This document shows positions 1-8,326 of a DNA stretch of 33,911 nucleotides, one piece after another. Location of the stretch: NCBI GenBank assembly GCA_003576535.1, contig QXCQ01000209.1, positions 84,959 through 118,869 on the forward strand, in the 5' to 3' direction. Below the pieces are notes generated by a model. That model was not told where the DNA came from. It searched no databases and saw nothing but the letters and a program-made list of their open reading frames with translations. Each line of letters begins with the position of its first letter. Within the stretch, counting starts at the first letter, position 1. The stretch is from Nakamurella silvestris. GTDB taxonomy: Bacteria > Actinomycetota > Actinomycetes > Mycobacteriales > Nakamurellaceae. The position numbers were made by a program, and so were the translations under genes.

Positions 1-108
1 GGCCGAGTCGTCCAGGGCCGAGTCGTCCAGAGCAGCGTTATCCAGGGCCGCGTCATCCTGTGCCGAGTCGTCCAGGGCAGCGTCGTCCAGGGCAGCGTCG
101 TCCAGGGC
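1..108 (-). repeat. 15-bp in-frame tandem repeat inside adnB
   Basis: Seven consecutive 15-bp units read on the minus strand encode A-L-D-D-(A/S), with variants QDDA and LDNA. They begin at position 108 and run to the window edge, so the array may be longer. The period is a multiple of three and the frame matches the helicase gene, so the array is translated as an acidic, low-complexity linker, residues about 862 to 897. It follows the last helicase motif and precedes the expected nuclease domain, which lies outside the window. Confidence 0.9.
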
Positions 109-2691
109 CCCGACCGCATCCCCGTGATCGGTGACGACCCCCGCGTCCGGCGACCCGTTCCTCCGGTGCTCGGACAGCCGCTCACCCACCGCAGCCGCAC
201 CCGCCAGAACCTGCGCGCGCCGTGCGCCGAGGGCATCGATCGGCCAGGTTGCCGTCCGAGGACGGGTGAGCAGCGGGTTGGTCTCCTCCGGTCCCGGTGC
301 CTCCACCCACATCGACGGTTCGGCGATCGAGGAGGCCGCTGCCGCGAGTTCGAGGAAGAACGCACTCGGCCCCCGCGCCTTGCTCGCCGAGCCGGTGAAG
401 TAATGGCTGCCGAAGATCAGTTCCTCCTCGGCCCGGGTGACCGCGACGTAGAGCAGCCTCCGTTCCTCGGCCAGCCCGGCCGCGGACCAGTCCGACCGGT
501 GGGCCTCGATGGCGGTGCCGATCTCCTTCTGGTCCATCCCGGGGTCGAGCCGCAGGCCGGGGATGTCGTCGACGTCACCGCGGAGAGATGGCGGGAGTTG
601 CTCGTCATCGGTGAGCCAGGTGGTCCCCTTGCCGCCCGGGAACACCTTGTCGGCCAGATGTGGCACCGCCACCAGCTCCCATTCCAGTCCCTTGGCCGCG
701 TGCACAGTCAGGATCTGCACCGCACCTTCGACCTGTTGGACCTCGCCGGGGGCCAGACCCTTCTCCGCCGCCACCGCCACCTGGAGGTAGTCCAGCAGGT
801 CGGCGGGCCCGGTCGAGCCTGCGCCGCCGGCGAACTCGGCGACCTCGTCGGCGAAGGCATCCAGATGGGCACGGCCGGGACCGTCGGCGAGCAGGACCTC
901 GACATCCAGACCCAGGGTGCGTTCGATGTCGGCGACCAGTTCGGGCAGCGGGTGATCCACCCGCTGACGGAGCCTGCGCAGCTCCGCTTCCAGTGCCTGG
1001 ACCCGGCGGTAACCCTCCTCCGAGTAGTCGCCGGGCTCGCCGGGGTCGGCGATCGCATCGACGAGCGAGGCGGAGGTGATGTCCTCCCCGGAGCCGGCCT
1101 CGGCCATGGCCGATCGGACGGAGGCCAGACCCGAGTCCGTCGGTGCCGCCGCGGAGGCGGACACCGCGAGCAGCCGGGCCCGCCGGTGCAGTGCCGCGAG
1201 ATCGGCGAGGCCGAGGTTCCAACGAGCACCGGTGAGCAGCCGGACCGCTGCGTCCCCGGCCCCCGGGTCGACGAGAACCCGCAGGGCCGACACCAGGTCG
1301 ACGATCTCCGGTTCGGCGAGCAGTCCACCGAGGCCGGACACCTCCACCGGAAGCCCATGGGATCGGAGCAGCTCGGCCACCGGGGCCATGTCCGCACGGC
1401 GACGCAGCAGGACGGCGGTGGTCGGGGCGGGTCTGCCGTCCTCGGCGGCCTGTTTCCAGGCACCGGCGATCTCGGCGGCGATGAAGGCGTCCTCGTCCTC
1501 GACGGTGTGGAAGAGGCCGTACCGGACCCTTCCGGCTGCCGCTCCCGGGCGTGGGGCCAGGGTGGCCACCCGGACCGGGGCGGCCCGCACCGGCTCGGAG
1601 ATCCGGTTCGCCACGGCGAGCACGGACACCGGGTTGCGGAAGCTGGTCAGCAGGTCCGACCTGGCGGCCGGTCCGCCGCGCCGCCGGGGGAAATCGGTGA
1701 CGAAATGCGGCAGGTTCGATGCGGAGGCACCACGCCAGGAGTAGATGGACTGGACCGGATCCCCCACGGCGGTCACCGGATGGCCCCGCCCGGTGGATCC
1801 GGCGCCGAACAGTTGACTCAGCAGCACCCGTTGGGCGTGTCCGGTGTCCTGGTACTCGTCCAGCAGCACGACCCGGAAGCGGTCGCGCAGGTTCTCCCCC
1901 ACCCGTGGGTGGTTGCGGGCGAGAGTGGCCGCCAACATCATCTGATCGCCGAAGTCGATGGTGCCGTCCCGCAGCTTCTGCTGGGAGAAGGCCCGGACCA
2001 GCGGGAGGATCGCCAACCGGTCGGTCAGTCGCCGGACCGGGGTGGCCAGGGTGCTGTGCAGGTCACCCCGTTGGCGCGCGGCAGGCGGGGCGTCCCGGAT
2101 CTGCGCAAGGACGTCGAGCAAGGTCTCGGACAGTTCGTCCACCGTGCGCAGGTGGTCGGACAAGGACGAGGCAACATCCAGCACCCTGGAGGTGACCTGG
2201 TCCGGGCTCAGATCGGTGTCGAGATCCCCGTCCCACCGTTGGACGACGGACCGGGCGAGCCGCCAGGCAGCGGTCGGTGTCAGCACCCGCGCCCCGGAAT
2301 CGACACCGACGAGCGGGCCGTACTCCGAGATCACCCGACCTCCGAAAGCATGGTAGGTGGAGACGACCGGTTCGACTCCCTGGATCATCTCGCGGGTGGC
2401 GGGGTCCACCCCCGCCGACCGGCCCAATGTGCCCAGCCTGGTGCGGATGCGGTCGGACAGCTGACCGGCGGCTTTCCGGGTGAAGGTGAGGCCGAGGATC
2501 TGGTCGGGACGCACCAGACCGTTGGCGACCAGGTACACCACCCGGGCGGCCATGGTCTCGGTTTTTCCCGAGCCCGCGCCCGCGACCACCAGCAGCGGCT
2601 CCAGCGGGGATTCGATCACCGCTGCCTGCTCCGGGGTCGGAGGGTGTGCCTGACCGAGCAACCTGGCCAGTTCGACGGCCGTCACCTTCAT
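1..2691 (-). CDS. adnB: AdnB-like UvrD/Rep-family helicase (partial, 3' end outside window)
   Basis: Superfamily 1A helicase, the second subunit of the AdnAB complex that resects double-strand breaks with a motor and a RecB-type nuclease in each subunit. In 897 visible codons there is a Q-motif-like PTPEQ (18-22), Walker A GAGSGKT (38-44), LTFTRKAA, a Walker B DEYQDT starting near residue 278, GDPVQSIYSWRG, VHAAKGLEWE, and a motif VI region RRLLYVAVTRAEEE. The C-terminal nuclease is not visible; the visible part ends in an ALDD(A/S) repeat. The ATG at 2691 overlaps the adnA stop by four bases (ATGA), which fixes the start and implies translational coupling. A long open frame on the opposite strand (124-2808) is a GC-bias shadow. 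The call rests on motifs, on the pairing with adnA, and on the M. tuberculosis order Rv3202c-Rv3201c. Confidence 0.9.
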   Translation of the reverse strand, partial: MKVTAVELARLLGQAHPPTPEQAAVIESPLEPLLVVAGAGSGKTETMAARVVYLVANGLVRPDQILGLTFTRKAAGQLSDRIRTRLGTLGRSAGVDPATREMIQGVEPVVSTYHAFGGRVISEYGPLVGVDSGARVLTPTAAWRLARSVVQRWDGDLDTDLSPDQVTSRVLDVASSLSDHLRTVDELSETLLDVLAQIRDAPPAARQRGDLHSTLATPVRRLTDRLAILPLVRAFSQQKLRDGTIDFGDQMMLAATLARNHPRVGENLRDRFRVVLLDEYQDTGHAQRVLLSQLFGAGSTGRGHPVTAVGDPVQSIYSWRGASASNLPHFVTDFPRRRGGPAARSDLLTSFRNPVSVLAVANRISEPVRAAPVRVATLAPRPGAAAGRVRYGLFHTVEDEDAFIAAEIAGAWKQAAEDGRPAPTTAVLLRRRADMAPVAELLRSHGLPVEVSGLGGLLAEPEIVDLVSALRVLVDPGAGDAAVRLLTGARWNLGLADLAALHRRARLLAVSASAAAPTDSGLASVRSAMAEAGSGEDITSASLVDAIADPGEPGDYSEEGYRRVQALEAELRRLRQRVDHPLPELVADIERTLGLDVEVLLADGPGRAHLDAFADEVAEFAGGAGSTGPADLLDYLQVAVAAEKGLAPGEVQQVEGAVQILTVHAAKGLEWELVAVPHLADKVFPGGKGTTWLTDDEQLPPSLRGDVDDIPGLRLDPGMDQKEIGTAIEAHRSDWSAAGLAEERRLLYVAVTRAEEELIFGSHYFTGSASKARGPSAFFLELAAAASSIAEPSMWVEAPGPEETNPLLTRPRTATWPIDALGARRAQVLAGAAAVGERLSEHRRNGSPDAGVVTDHGDAVGALDDAALDDAALDDSAQDDAALDNAALDDSALDDSA

Positions 2692-5600
2692 CGTGGGACC
2701 TGCCGGCCCTCGTCCCGGAGCGGACAGCTGCTGCGGACCGGGCAGGAAGGACAGAACTTGTTCTCCGACGCGGTCTGGACGGCCGACCCGAGTTTCTCCG
2801 CGGCCTGACGGATCGCGCCCAGCCAGACGGTCCGGTCCTGTACCCCGAGGCCGTCCTGGTGCAGCACGGCAGGGCTGCCCGAGCGCAGATAGACCAGATC
2901 CGCACCTCCGGGCTCGGTCGAGGTCCCCGGGAAGCCACCGAGGGAGGCGGCAACCTGGTAGGCCGCGAGCTGGGCGTGTTCCTGGGCCTCGGCCCGGCTC
3001 GCCTTGGTGGCACCGGTTTTGAAGTCCACCACCACCGCACGGCCGTGCTCGTCACGACTGACCCAGTCGACCCGGCCGGCCAACCGGATCTCCGGCTGGT
3101 CGGAGTCCGCCGCGGGATCCGGTGGGATGGCGACGTCGACGGCGATCTCCGAACCGAGCAGTTCCTCCCCGGCCGGCCGGCCTGCGATCCACTGCTGGGC
3201 GGCACCGAGCATCCGCCCGGCCAGCCGCCTGCTGCGCTCACGGAGCCACGGCGGCAGATGCGGCTGTCCGTCGATGAAGCGGTCCAGTTCGGTCCGCAGC
3301 TCCTCCTCGGGCACCCCCAGGGCCAGGCCGTGGGCCAGAGCGTGCACCAACACACCTTCCAACTGCGCCTGGCCGCTCTCGGCCCGGCCACCGCTGCGTT
3401 CGAGGACGGCGCGCAGGCCGCACCGGTGCAGGGATTCCACCATGGACGGCGACACCTTGATCGCCGTGGCACCGGCCACCGGCGAGCCCTCCGTGGACAG
3501 GCCCAGGGCCCCCCACCAGTTCGCCGGATCGGCGCTGCGCACCCCCGCGTGGGCCAACACGGACAGCTGCTCGGCGGCTTCGGCTGCGGTCCTGGGGTCG
3601 ATGTCCGGGTCGCAGGCCGCGCGTCGGAGATCGGCGATCAGTTCGGCGGGGTTGAGCCCACGGTGCACCTTCCCGTCGCTGCGGATCGGTGCGCCGACGG
3701 GCAGTTCCTCCGTACCGGCCAGCTCGTACAGGAAACGGGACGGGCGGGTGTCGGCGTTCTCCACCGCCGTGACCAGCAGATCCCCGCGGGCCCTGGTCGC
3801 CGCCACGTAGAAGAGCCGACGCTCGTCGGCCAGCCGGGCCGCGGTGTCCGGACCGGCATCGGTGACCCCGGCCGCAGCATCCAGCAGGGAGTCGACCCCG
3901 AGCAGATTGCCCTGCTGGCGCAGATTCGGCCAGGTGCCCTCGGCGGCACCGGCGACCACGACGAACTCCCACTCCAGGCCCTTGGAGGAATGAGCCGACA
4001 GGACCTGGACCGCGTCGGTCCGCATCCCTGCACCGGCCGCCGCATCCCCCCAGGGGGTCCGCGCACGGAAGTAGTCGACAAAGGCGGCGAGCCCGGCTCC
4101 GGGGAACAGATCGGCGTGGTCGGCGGCACCGGCGAACAGGTTGACCACTCCGTCGAGCGCGGCGTCCGCCCGCTGGCCCAGCCTGCCGCCACGCAGGGCA
4201 AGGTGGACGAGTTCGGTCTCCAGCCCGGTCCGTTGCCAGAGGTCCCAGAGCACCTGCTCGGCCTCGGCCTGCGGCCCGTGGCCGATGACCAGCGCGAACA
4301 GCCCTGCCACCTGGGCAAGCGGTCGCCGCAGGTCCTCCGGGAGGCCCGGCGGCAGCGGGGCACCGAGCAGCACCGCGGCTAGCAGATCCGCACTGCTGCC
4401 CTCCTGCGGCCGGGCGGCCTTGAGCGCCCGGCGCAGACGACGCAGGTTGACCCCGTCCACCCCACCCAGCGGGGAGGACATCAGATCGAGAGCCAGCGCG
4501 GCCGTCATCGCCGTCGGGTCGACCGACGCCTGCAGCACCGACATCATGGCCTCGACCGTCGGATCCCCCTCCGACGCCTCCTCGACCCTGGTGGTGAGCG
4601 GGATCCCCGCAGTGGCGAAGGAGCGCCTCAGTATCGGCAGGGCGGCACTCGGCGAGCGGACCAGGACGGCCATCTGCCCCCAGCCGAGACCCTGTTGCAG
4701 GTGTGCGCGACGGAGCCGGTCCGCCAGGTAGTTCGCCTCGGCCGCCGGTGAGGGGAACAGCCTGACCTCCACCCGACCGCCGTCCCCCGGCCCGGCCGGT
4801 GCCAGGTTGCGGTGGTCGTTGGTTCCCGGCAGCAGGGCGGCCACCCGGCGGCTGGCGGCGGCGATCACCGGAGCCATCCGGCGGCCGACGGAGAGGCTGA
4901 CGGTCCGATCGACCTGTACATCACGCATGGCCATCGGATCGGAACCGCGGAAGGCGTAGATGGACTGGTCCGGGTCCCCGACCACCACGAGTTCGTCGGC
5001 TCCGGTGGCCAGGAGCTCGATGAGTTTCGCCTGGGCCGGGTCGACGTCCTGGTACTCGTCCACGAAGATCCGACGGGTGCGTCGCTGCTCTCGCGCCAAG
5101 GTCTCGTCGTCGCGGAGCTGCGCCAGGGCGGCCCCCATCAGCTCGGCCTGGTCCAGCGCCGGACCCATCCGGCCGACGGAGGTCCGCAGGTCCACCACGT
5201 CCGGGTACTCCCGCGCGAACTCGGCCAGCGCCATCCATTCCGGCCGGCCCATCCGCCGACCGAGCTGCTTCATCCGGCCCGGCGAGATGTTCCGTTCGAT
5301 GCATCGGGCCAGCAGGTCACGCACCTCCGCCGCGAACCCCGGCAAGGGCAGGGCCTGGTGCAGGAACTCCGGCCACGGTCCGCCGCCGTCCTCGTGGTGC
5401 CCCAGCAGCAGTTCCCGGATCATCACGTCGGACTCGGCGGCGCCGAGCAGGCGTGGCGGCGGTTCGCCCTTGCGGACTGCCTGGTTGCGCAGCAAGGAGT
5501 AGGCGTAGGAGTGCAGCGTCCGCACCATCGGCTCCCGGGTGATCAGCCCGAGGCGACCGACCAGACGGGAACTCAGCTCGGCCGAGGCACGCCGGGAGAA

Positions 5601-5825
5601 GGTCAGGACCAGGATCTGGGAGGGATCGACACCGCGGTTGTCGATCCGATCGGCCACCGCCGAGATCAGTGTCGCGGTTTTCCCGGTGCCCGGCCCGGCC
5701 AGGACCCGCAGTCGCGGCGAGGTGTTGGTGACGACGTCGAGCTGTTCCGGGGTCAGGTCGAGCCCGGCCGGCGGTCCCGCCGCCCCCCGGAGCACAAAAC
5801 GCCGTCCCTGTTCCATATCCGGCAT
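2688..5825 (-). CDS. adnA: AdnA-like helicase-nuclease with Fe-S nuclease domain
   Basis: Upstream subunit of the AdnAB break-resection machine, 1045 residues, the usual AdnA size. The helicase shows LDLTPEQ, Walker A AGPGTGKTA (43-51), DEYQD (256-260), GDPDQSIYAFRG (283-294), SAHSSKGLEWE and RRLFYVAATRAR. The C-terminal RecB-type nuclease shows Asp920 in GRVDWV, then Asp934 and Lys936 in VDFKTG. Cys802 together with C1025-x2-C1028-x5-C1034 forms the four-cysteine pattern of the iron-sulfur staple known from AddB/AdnA-type nucleases. The frame stays open upstream to 6320, but the extension is Arg/Pro-rich and overlaps the ATL gene, so the start is placed at ATG 5825. GTG 5828 and ATG 5816 are alternatives. 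No LexA-type operator was seen in the 74-bp divergent spacer. Confidence 0.92.
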   Translation of the reverse strand: MPDMEQGRRFVLRGAAGPPAGLDLTPEQLDVVTNTSPRLRVLAGPGTGKTATLISAVADRIDNRGVDPSQILVLTFSRRASAELSSRLVGRLGLITREPMVRTLHSYAYSLLRNQAVRKGEPPPRLLGAAESDVMIRELLLGHHEDGGGPWPEFLHQALPLPGFAAEVRDLLARCIERNISPGRMKQLGRRMGRPEWMALAEFAREYPDVVDLRTSVGRMGPALDQAELMGAALAQLRDDETLAREQRRTRRIFVDEYQDVDPAQAKLIELLATGADELVVVGDPDQSIYAFRGSDPMAMRDVQVDRTVSLSVGRRMAPVIAAASRRVAALLPGTNDHRNLAPAGPGDGGRVEVRLFPSPAAEANYLADRLRRAHLQQGLGWGQMAVLVRSPSAALPILRRSFATAGIPLTTRVEEASEGDPTVEAMMSVLQASVDPTAMTAALALDLMSSPLGGVDGVNLRRLRRALKAARPQEGSSADLLAAVLLGAPLPPGLPEDLRRPLAQVAGLFALVIGHGPQAEAEQVLWDLWQRTGLETELVHLALRGGRLGQRADAALDGVVNLFAGAADHADLFPGAGLAAFVDYFRARTPWGDAAAGAGMRTDAVQVLSAHSSKGLEWEFVVVAGAAEGTWPNLRQQGNLLGVDSLLDAAAGVTDAGPDTAARLADERRLFYVAATRARGDLLVTAVENADTRPSRFLYELAGTEELPVGAPIRSDGKVHRGLNPAELIADLRRAACDPDIDPRTAAEAAEQLSVLAHAGVRSADPANWWGALGLSTEGSPVAGATAIKVSPSMVESLHRCGLRAVLERSGGRAESGQAQLEGVLVHALAHGLALGVPEEELRTELDRFIDGQPHLPPWLRERSRRLAGRMLGAAQQWIAGRPAGEELLGSEIAVDVAIPPDPAADSDQPEIRLAGRVDWVSRDEHGRAVVVDFKTGATKASRAEAQEHAQLAAYQVAASLGGFPGTSTEPGGADLVYLRSGSPAVLHQDGLGVQDRTVWLGAIRQAAEKLGSAVQTASENKFCPSCPVRSSCPLRDEGRQVPR

Positions 5826-5899
5826 CACATCACGGCCCACCGACAGTCCCCGGGGTCGGCGGCGCGGGTCCCGGGTGAGACACCGGGCACAATCACGGT

Positions 5900-6190
5900 A
5901 TGGACATGGAACTGGCCCATCGGATGCTGGAAGTGGTGGCCACCATCCCGCAGGGGAAGGTCGCCACCTACGGCGACGTCGCCGCCCGGGCCGGCAGCCC
6001 GTCGCCTCGGTTGGCCGGGCGGGTGCTGGCCGAGCTCGCCGACAAGGACACCCCCTGGTACCGCGTGCTGCGGGCCAACGGCACCCCGGCGCCGGGGATC
6101 GCCGAACGACAGCTCCGGCTGCTGGCCGCGGAAGGGGTCGGCTCGACGAACGGCCGGGTCGACCTGCGTCGTCATCGCTGGCAGGACTGA
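5900..6190 (+). CDS. Alkyltransferase-like (ATL) DNA-binding protein
   Basis: A 96-residue protein of the MGMT/Ogt DNA-binding domain family. Members with a working cysteine carry PCHR; here the site reads PWYRV, with Trp53 in place of the acceptor Cys. ATL proteins therefore bind O6-alkylguanine and hand it to nucleotide excision repair instead of removing the alkyl group. The winged-helix segment GKVATYGDVAARAG (19-32) and the Arg-containing recognition helix after it are intact. The first ATG (5900) is used; a second in-frame ATG lies at 5906. The gene diverges from adnA, and an ATL gene (Rv3204) also sits near adnAB in M. tuberculosis. Confidence 0.88.
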   Translation: MDMELAHRMLEVVATIPQGKVATYGDVAARAGSPSPRLAGRVLAELADKDTPWYRVLRANGTPAPGIAERQLRLLAAEGVGSTNGRVDLRRHRWQD

Positions 6191-6313
6191 CCGGAGCCCT
6201 CCGGAGTGCGCGGACCACGGGTGCGCGCCCCACGGTTGTGCACATCGCCCGGATCCGTCCACAGTGCGCAGATCCGCTCCGGCGGGACGGCTCGACGGAC
6301 GGAGACTTCGGGC

Positions 6314-7441
6314 ATGACAACTACTCCCACGGACGACGAACCGATCCGTATCAGCAGCATCACCGAGATGATCACCGCGACGCCCTACATCCTGGGTTTC
6401 CGGCCCACCGAGAGTGTGGTGCTCATCTGCCTCCGGGACGGTCGGCTGGGGCCGATCGTCCGTCTTGACCTTCCGCCGGAGAGAGCCCGCAGGGTCACCA
6501 ACCAGCAGGTGGCCGCCCAGCTCGCGGAACAGGCGACCCGGCACGCCGACACCGTCCTGGTGCTGGTCTACACCGATCGGTCCGACCGGACCCGGCCGGC
6601 CGCCGGCCTCCCGCCCGGAGCGACCGCACCGGCCGGAGCGGTGGCGAAGAGGCTGCCGGCCTCACGGTTGATCACCGAGCTCACCCGGGAGCTGCGGTCG
6701 GCCCGGATCGGCGAGTGGGATGCCGCCCTGGTCCGGGACGGCCGGTGGTCCTCCTACTACGCGATCGACGGTGGCTCCGAACCCCTCCCCGGACCTGGAC
6801 CCGAGGACGAACCGGGGGCCAGGACGGCCCTCCACGAGGGTCTCGCCGGGCGCGAACCGGCCGGGAGCCGTCGCGAACTCGCCGCCACGGTCGACGGCCC
6901 GGCGGGCGCCGTCGCCGATGACCGCCGTGGGCTGATCACCGATGCCCTGCTGTGGTGGACCGGCCCAGGGCTGCTGCCGCGAACCGCCGCGGAGGTGACG
7001 GCAGCGGTCGAGAAACTCGGTGCCCGGATCGAGGACGGGGTGGCGGCGACGGCTCGGGGACGGACGACATCCGATCGGGTCAACGCCCAGATCGTCGCCG
7101 GTCTGCTCCAGCACGACCTCCGCGACGAGATCCTCCACTGGTGCCTGCGGGGCAGCACGGATTCGCTCGTCCCGTACCTGTCCGCCCTGCTGGACTGGAC
7201 CCCGGACCCGGCCGCCGCCGAGATCGCCACGGTGCTCGCGTTGTGCGCCTACCGGAGCGGGAACGGGCCCCTGGCGGTCATCGCCCTCGAACGCGGGCTC
7301 GAAGCCGATCCACGCCACCGCCTGTCGAAATTGATGTTGAAGTTCTTCGCCGCCGGACCGGAGCCGGCCGAACTCGACCGGTTGCTCCCGCGGGACGAGC
7401 AGCGCTCCCAGGAATGGGTCAATCGAGACAGGGCTGGATGA
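6314..7441 (+). CDS. DUF4192 family protein
   Basis: A 375-residue protein with the family's N-terminal signature near residues 24-40 (PYILGFRPTESVVLICL), followed by a basic, Pro/Ala-rich middle and a helical C-terminal region. DUF4192 proteins are common in Actinobacteria and have no known reaction. No signal peptide or membrane segment is apparent. The start at ATG 6314 has GGAG nine bases upstream. The frame is open further back to 6206, but that part looks like non-coding GC-rich DNA. The 3' end overlaps the convergent gene at 7419-8222 by 23 bp. Confidence 0.82.
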   Translation: MTTTPTDDEPIRISSITEMITATPYILGFRPTESVVLICLRDGRLGPIVRLDLPPERARRVTNQQVAAQLAEQATRHADTVLVLVYTDRSDRTRPAAGLPPGATAPAGAVAKRLPASRLITELTRELRSARIGEWDAALVRDGRWSSYYAIDGGSEPLPGPGPEDEPGARTALHEGLAGREPAGSRRELAATVDGPAGAVADDRRGLITDALLWWTGPGLLPRTAAEVTAAVEKLGARIEDGVAATARGRTTSDRVNAQIVAGLLQHDLRDEILHWCLRGSTDSLVPYLSALLDWTPDPAAAEIATVLALCAYRSGNGPLAVIALERGLEADPRHRLSKLMLKFFAAGPEPAELDRLLPRDEQRSQEWVNRDRAG

Positions 7442-8222
7442 TCTCCGCGGCAGACAGGACGTTGACCAGTGACTCGGAGGTGGTCCGCGGATGGGCCAGA
7501 CTCACGGCAAGGCGGAACAGGACCGCGCGGCGGAGCACCTGGCTCCACTCCGGCAGATGGCTCCAGTTCTCCAACAGGTCCGCACCCGCCCCACCCCAGG
7601 AGAGGGCGTCGACGACGACCACGGCCGCCGCCCACTCGGGCGGACGCCAGAACGGCACCAGGTCGACGACGGCCGGAGGGGCGGACCCGGCGAAGAGAAC
7701 GTTCCCGAACAGGTCACCGTGCACCACCTGGTGCCGGAGGTCGATCGGCCGACGGCCGGCCACCAGCCCGGCGAAAAGCCTTCCGCCGTGCCCGGAATCG
7801 AAGTCCGTGGCCACGATGGCCTCGTCACCCCAGGAGACCCGGTCGGCCCAGGAGTACAGGTCGGTCCGGCTGGTCAGGAACCTAGGTTTCGGCACATCGG
7901 CCAGGCATCGGTGCAGGTCGCCTGCGGTGGTGATGATCTCGTCGAACCGGGGAGCAGGACGGCCGGAGACGAAACGCTGGGCCGACCAGCCGCCGACCAC
8001 CCAGCGTCCGTCGGAGGATCTGATCGGCCGGGCGATCCGGAGTTTCTCGACCCGGAGCTGATCGAAGGTGGAGGCCAGCCAGGCGGTCTGCGCCGCATCA
8101 CGACTGGGTTTGAGGACGATGTCACCGGTCCGCCAGCACCCGCCGCCGTCACCGAGCCGGACGAGTTCACCGTCCGACACACCGAATCCCGCCAGTACAT
8201 GGTCGGGGGGCGGCGGCGTCAC
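7419..8222 (-). CDS. TIGR02569-type protein with aminoglycoside-phosphotransferase/kinase fold
   Basis: A 267-residue protein resembling the actinobacterial family of M. tuberculosis Rv3205c. Visible features are an N-terminal glycine-rich region and GDIVLKP with a candidate ATP-binding Lys (residue 38). A catalytic-loop-like HGDLFGN follows, with His168, Asp170 and Asn174, and then VVDL with Asp187 as candidate metal ligand. This matches the Brenner motif of the aminoglycoside phosphotransferase fold, so phosphotransfer is plausible; the substrate is unknown. The gene lies 104 bp downstream of moeZ on the same strand, as in M. tuberculosis, and converges on and overlaps the DUF4192 gene. Confidence 0.8.
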   Translation of the reverse strand: MTPPPPDHVLAGFGVSDGELVRLGDGGGCWRTGDIVLKPSRDAAQTAWLASTFDQLRVEKLRIARPIRSSDGRWVVGGWSAQRFVSGRPAPRFDEIITTAGDLHRCLADVPKPRFLTSRTDLYSWADRVSWGDEAIVATDFDSGHGGRLFAGLVAGRRPIDLRHQVVHGDLFGNVLFAGSAPPAVVDLVPFWRPPEWAAAVVVVDALSWGGAGADLLENWSHLPEWSQVLRRAVLFRLAVSLAHPRTTSESLVNVLSAAEIIQPCLD

Positions 8223-8326
8223 ACCTGGTGACGCTACCGGTGTCGGTGGTCCGGGCTCTGCACCGGTCCCTCCGTGTCGTGATCACGGCCGTGCCCGCCG
8301 TCGGGCGCGAGCCGCCGCCCGGGTCG

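Noticed and set aside
124-2808. 894-codon open frame on the plus strand
   Set aside because: It is antisense to the adnB helicase, rich in Gly/Arg/Pro/Gln, and has no family motifs; it is a shadow produced by high GC.
5829-6320. N-terminal extension of adnA by about 165 codons
   Set aside because: The extension is Arg/Pro-rich, lies antisense to the ATL gene and has no helicase similarity. AdnA size fits ATG 5825.
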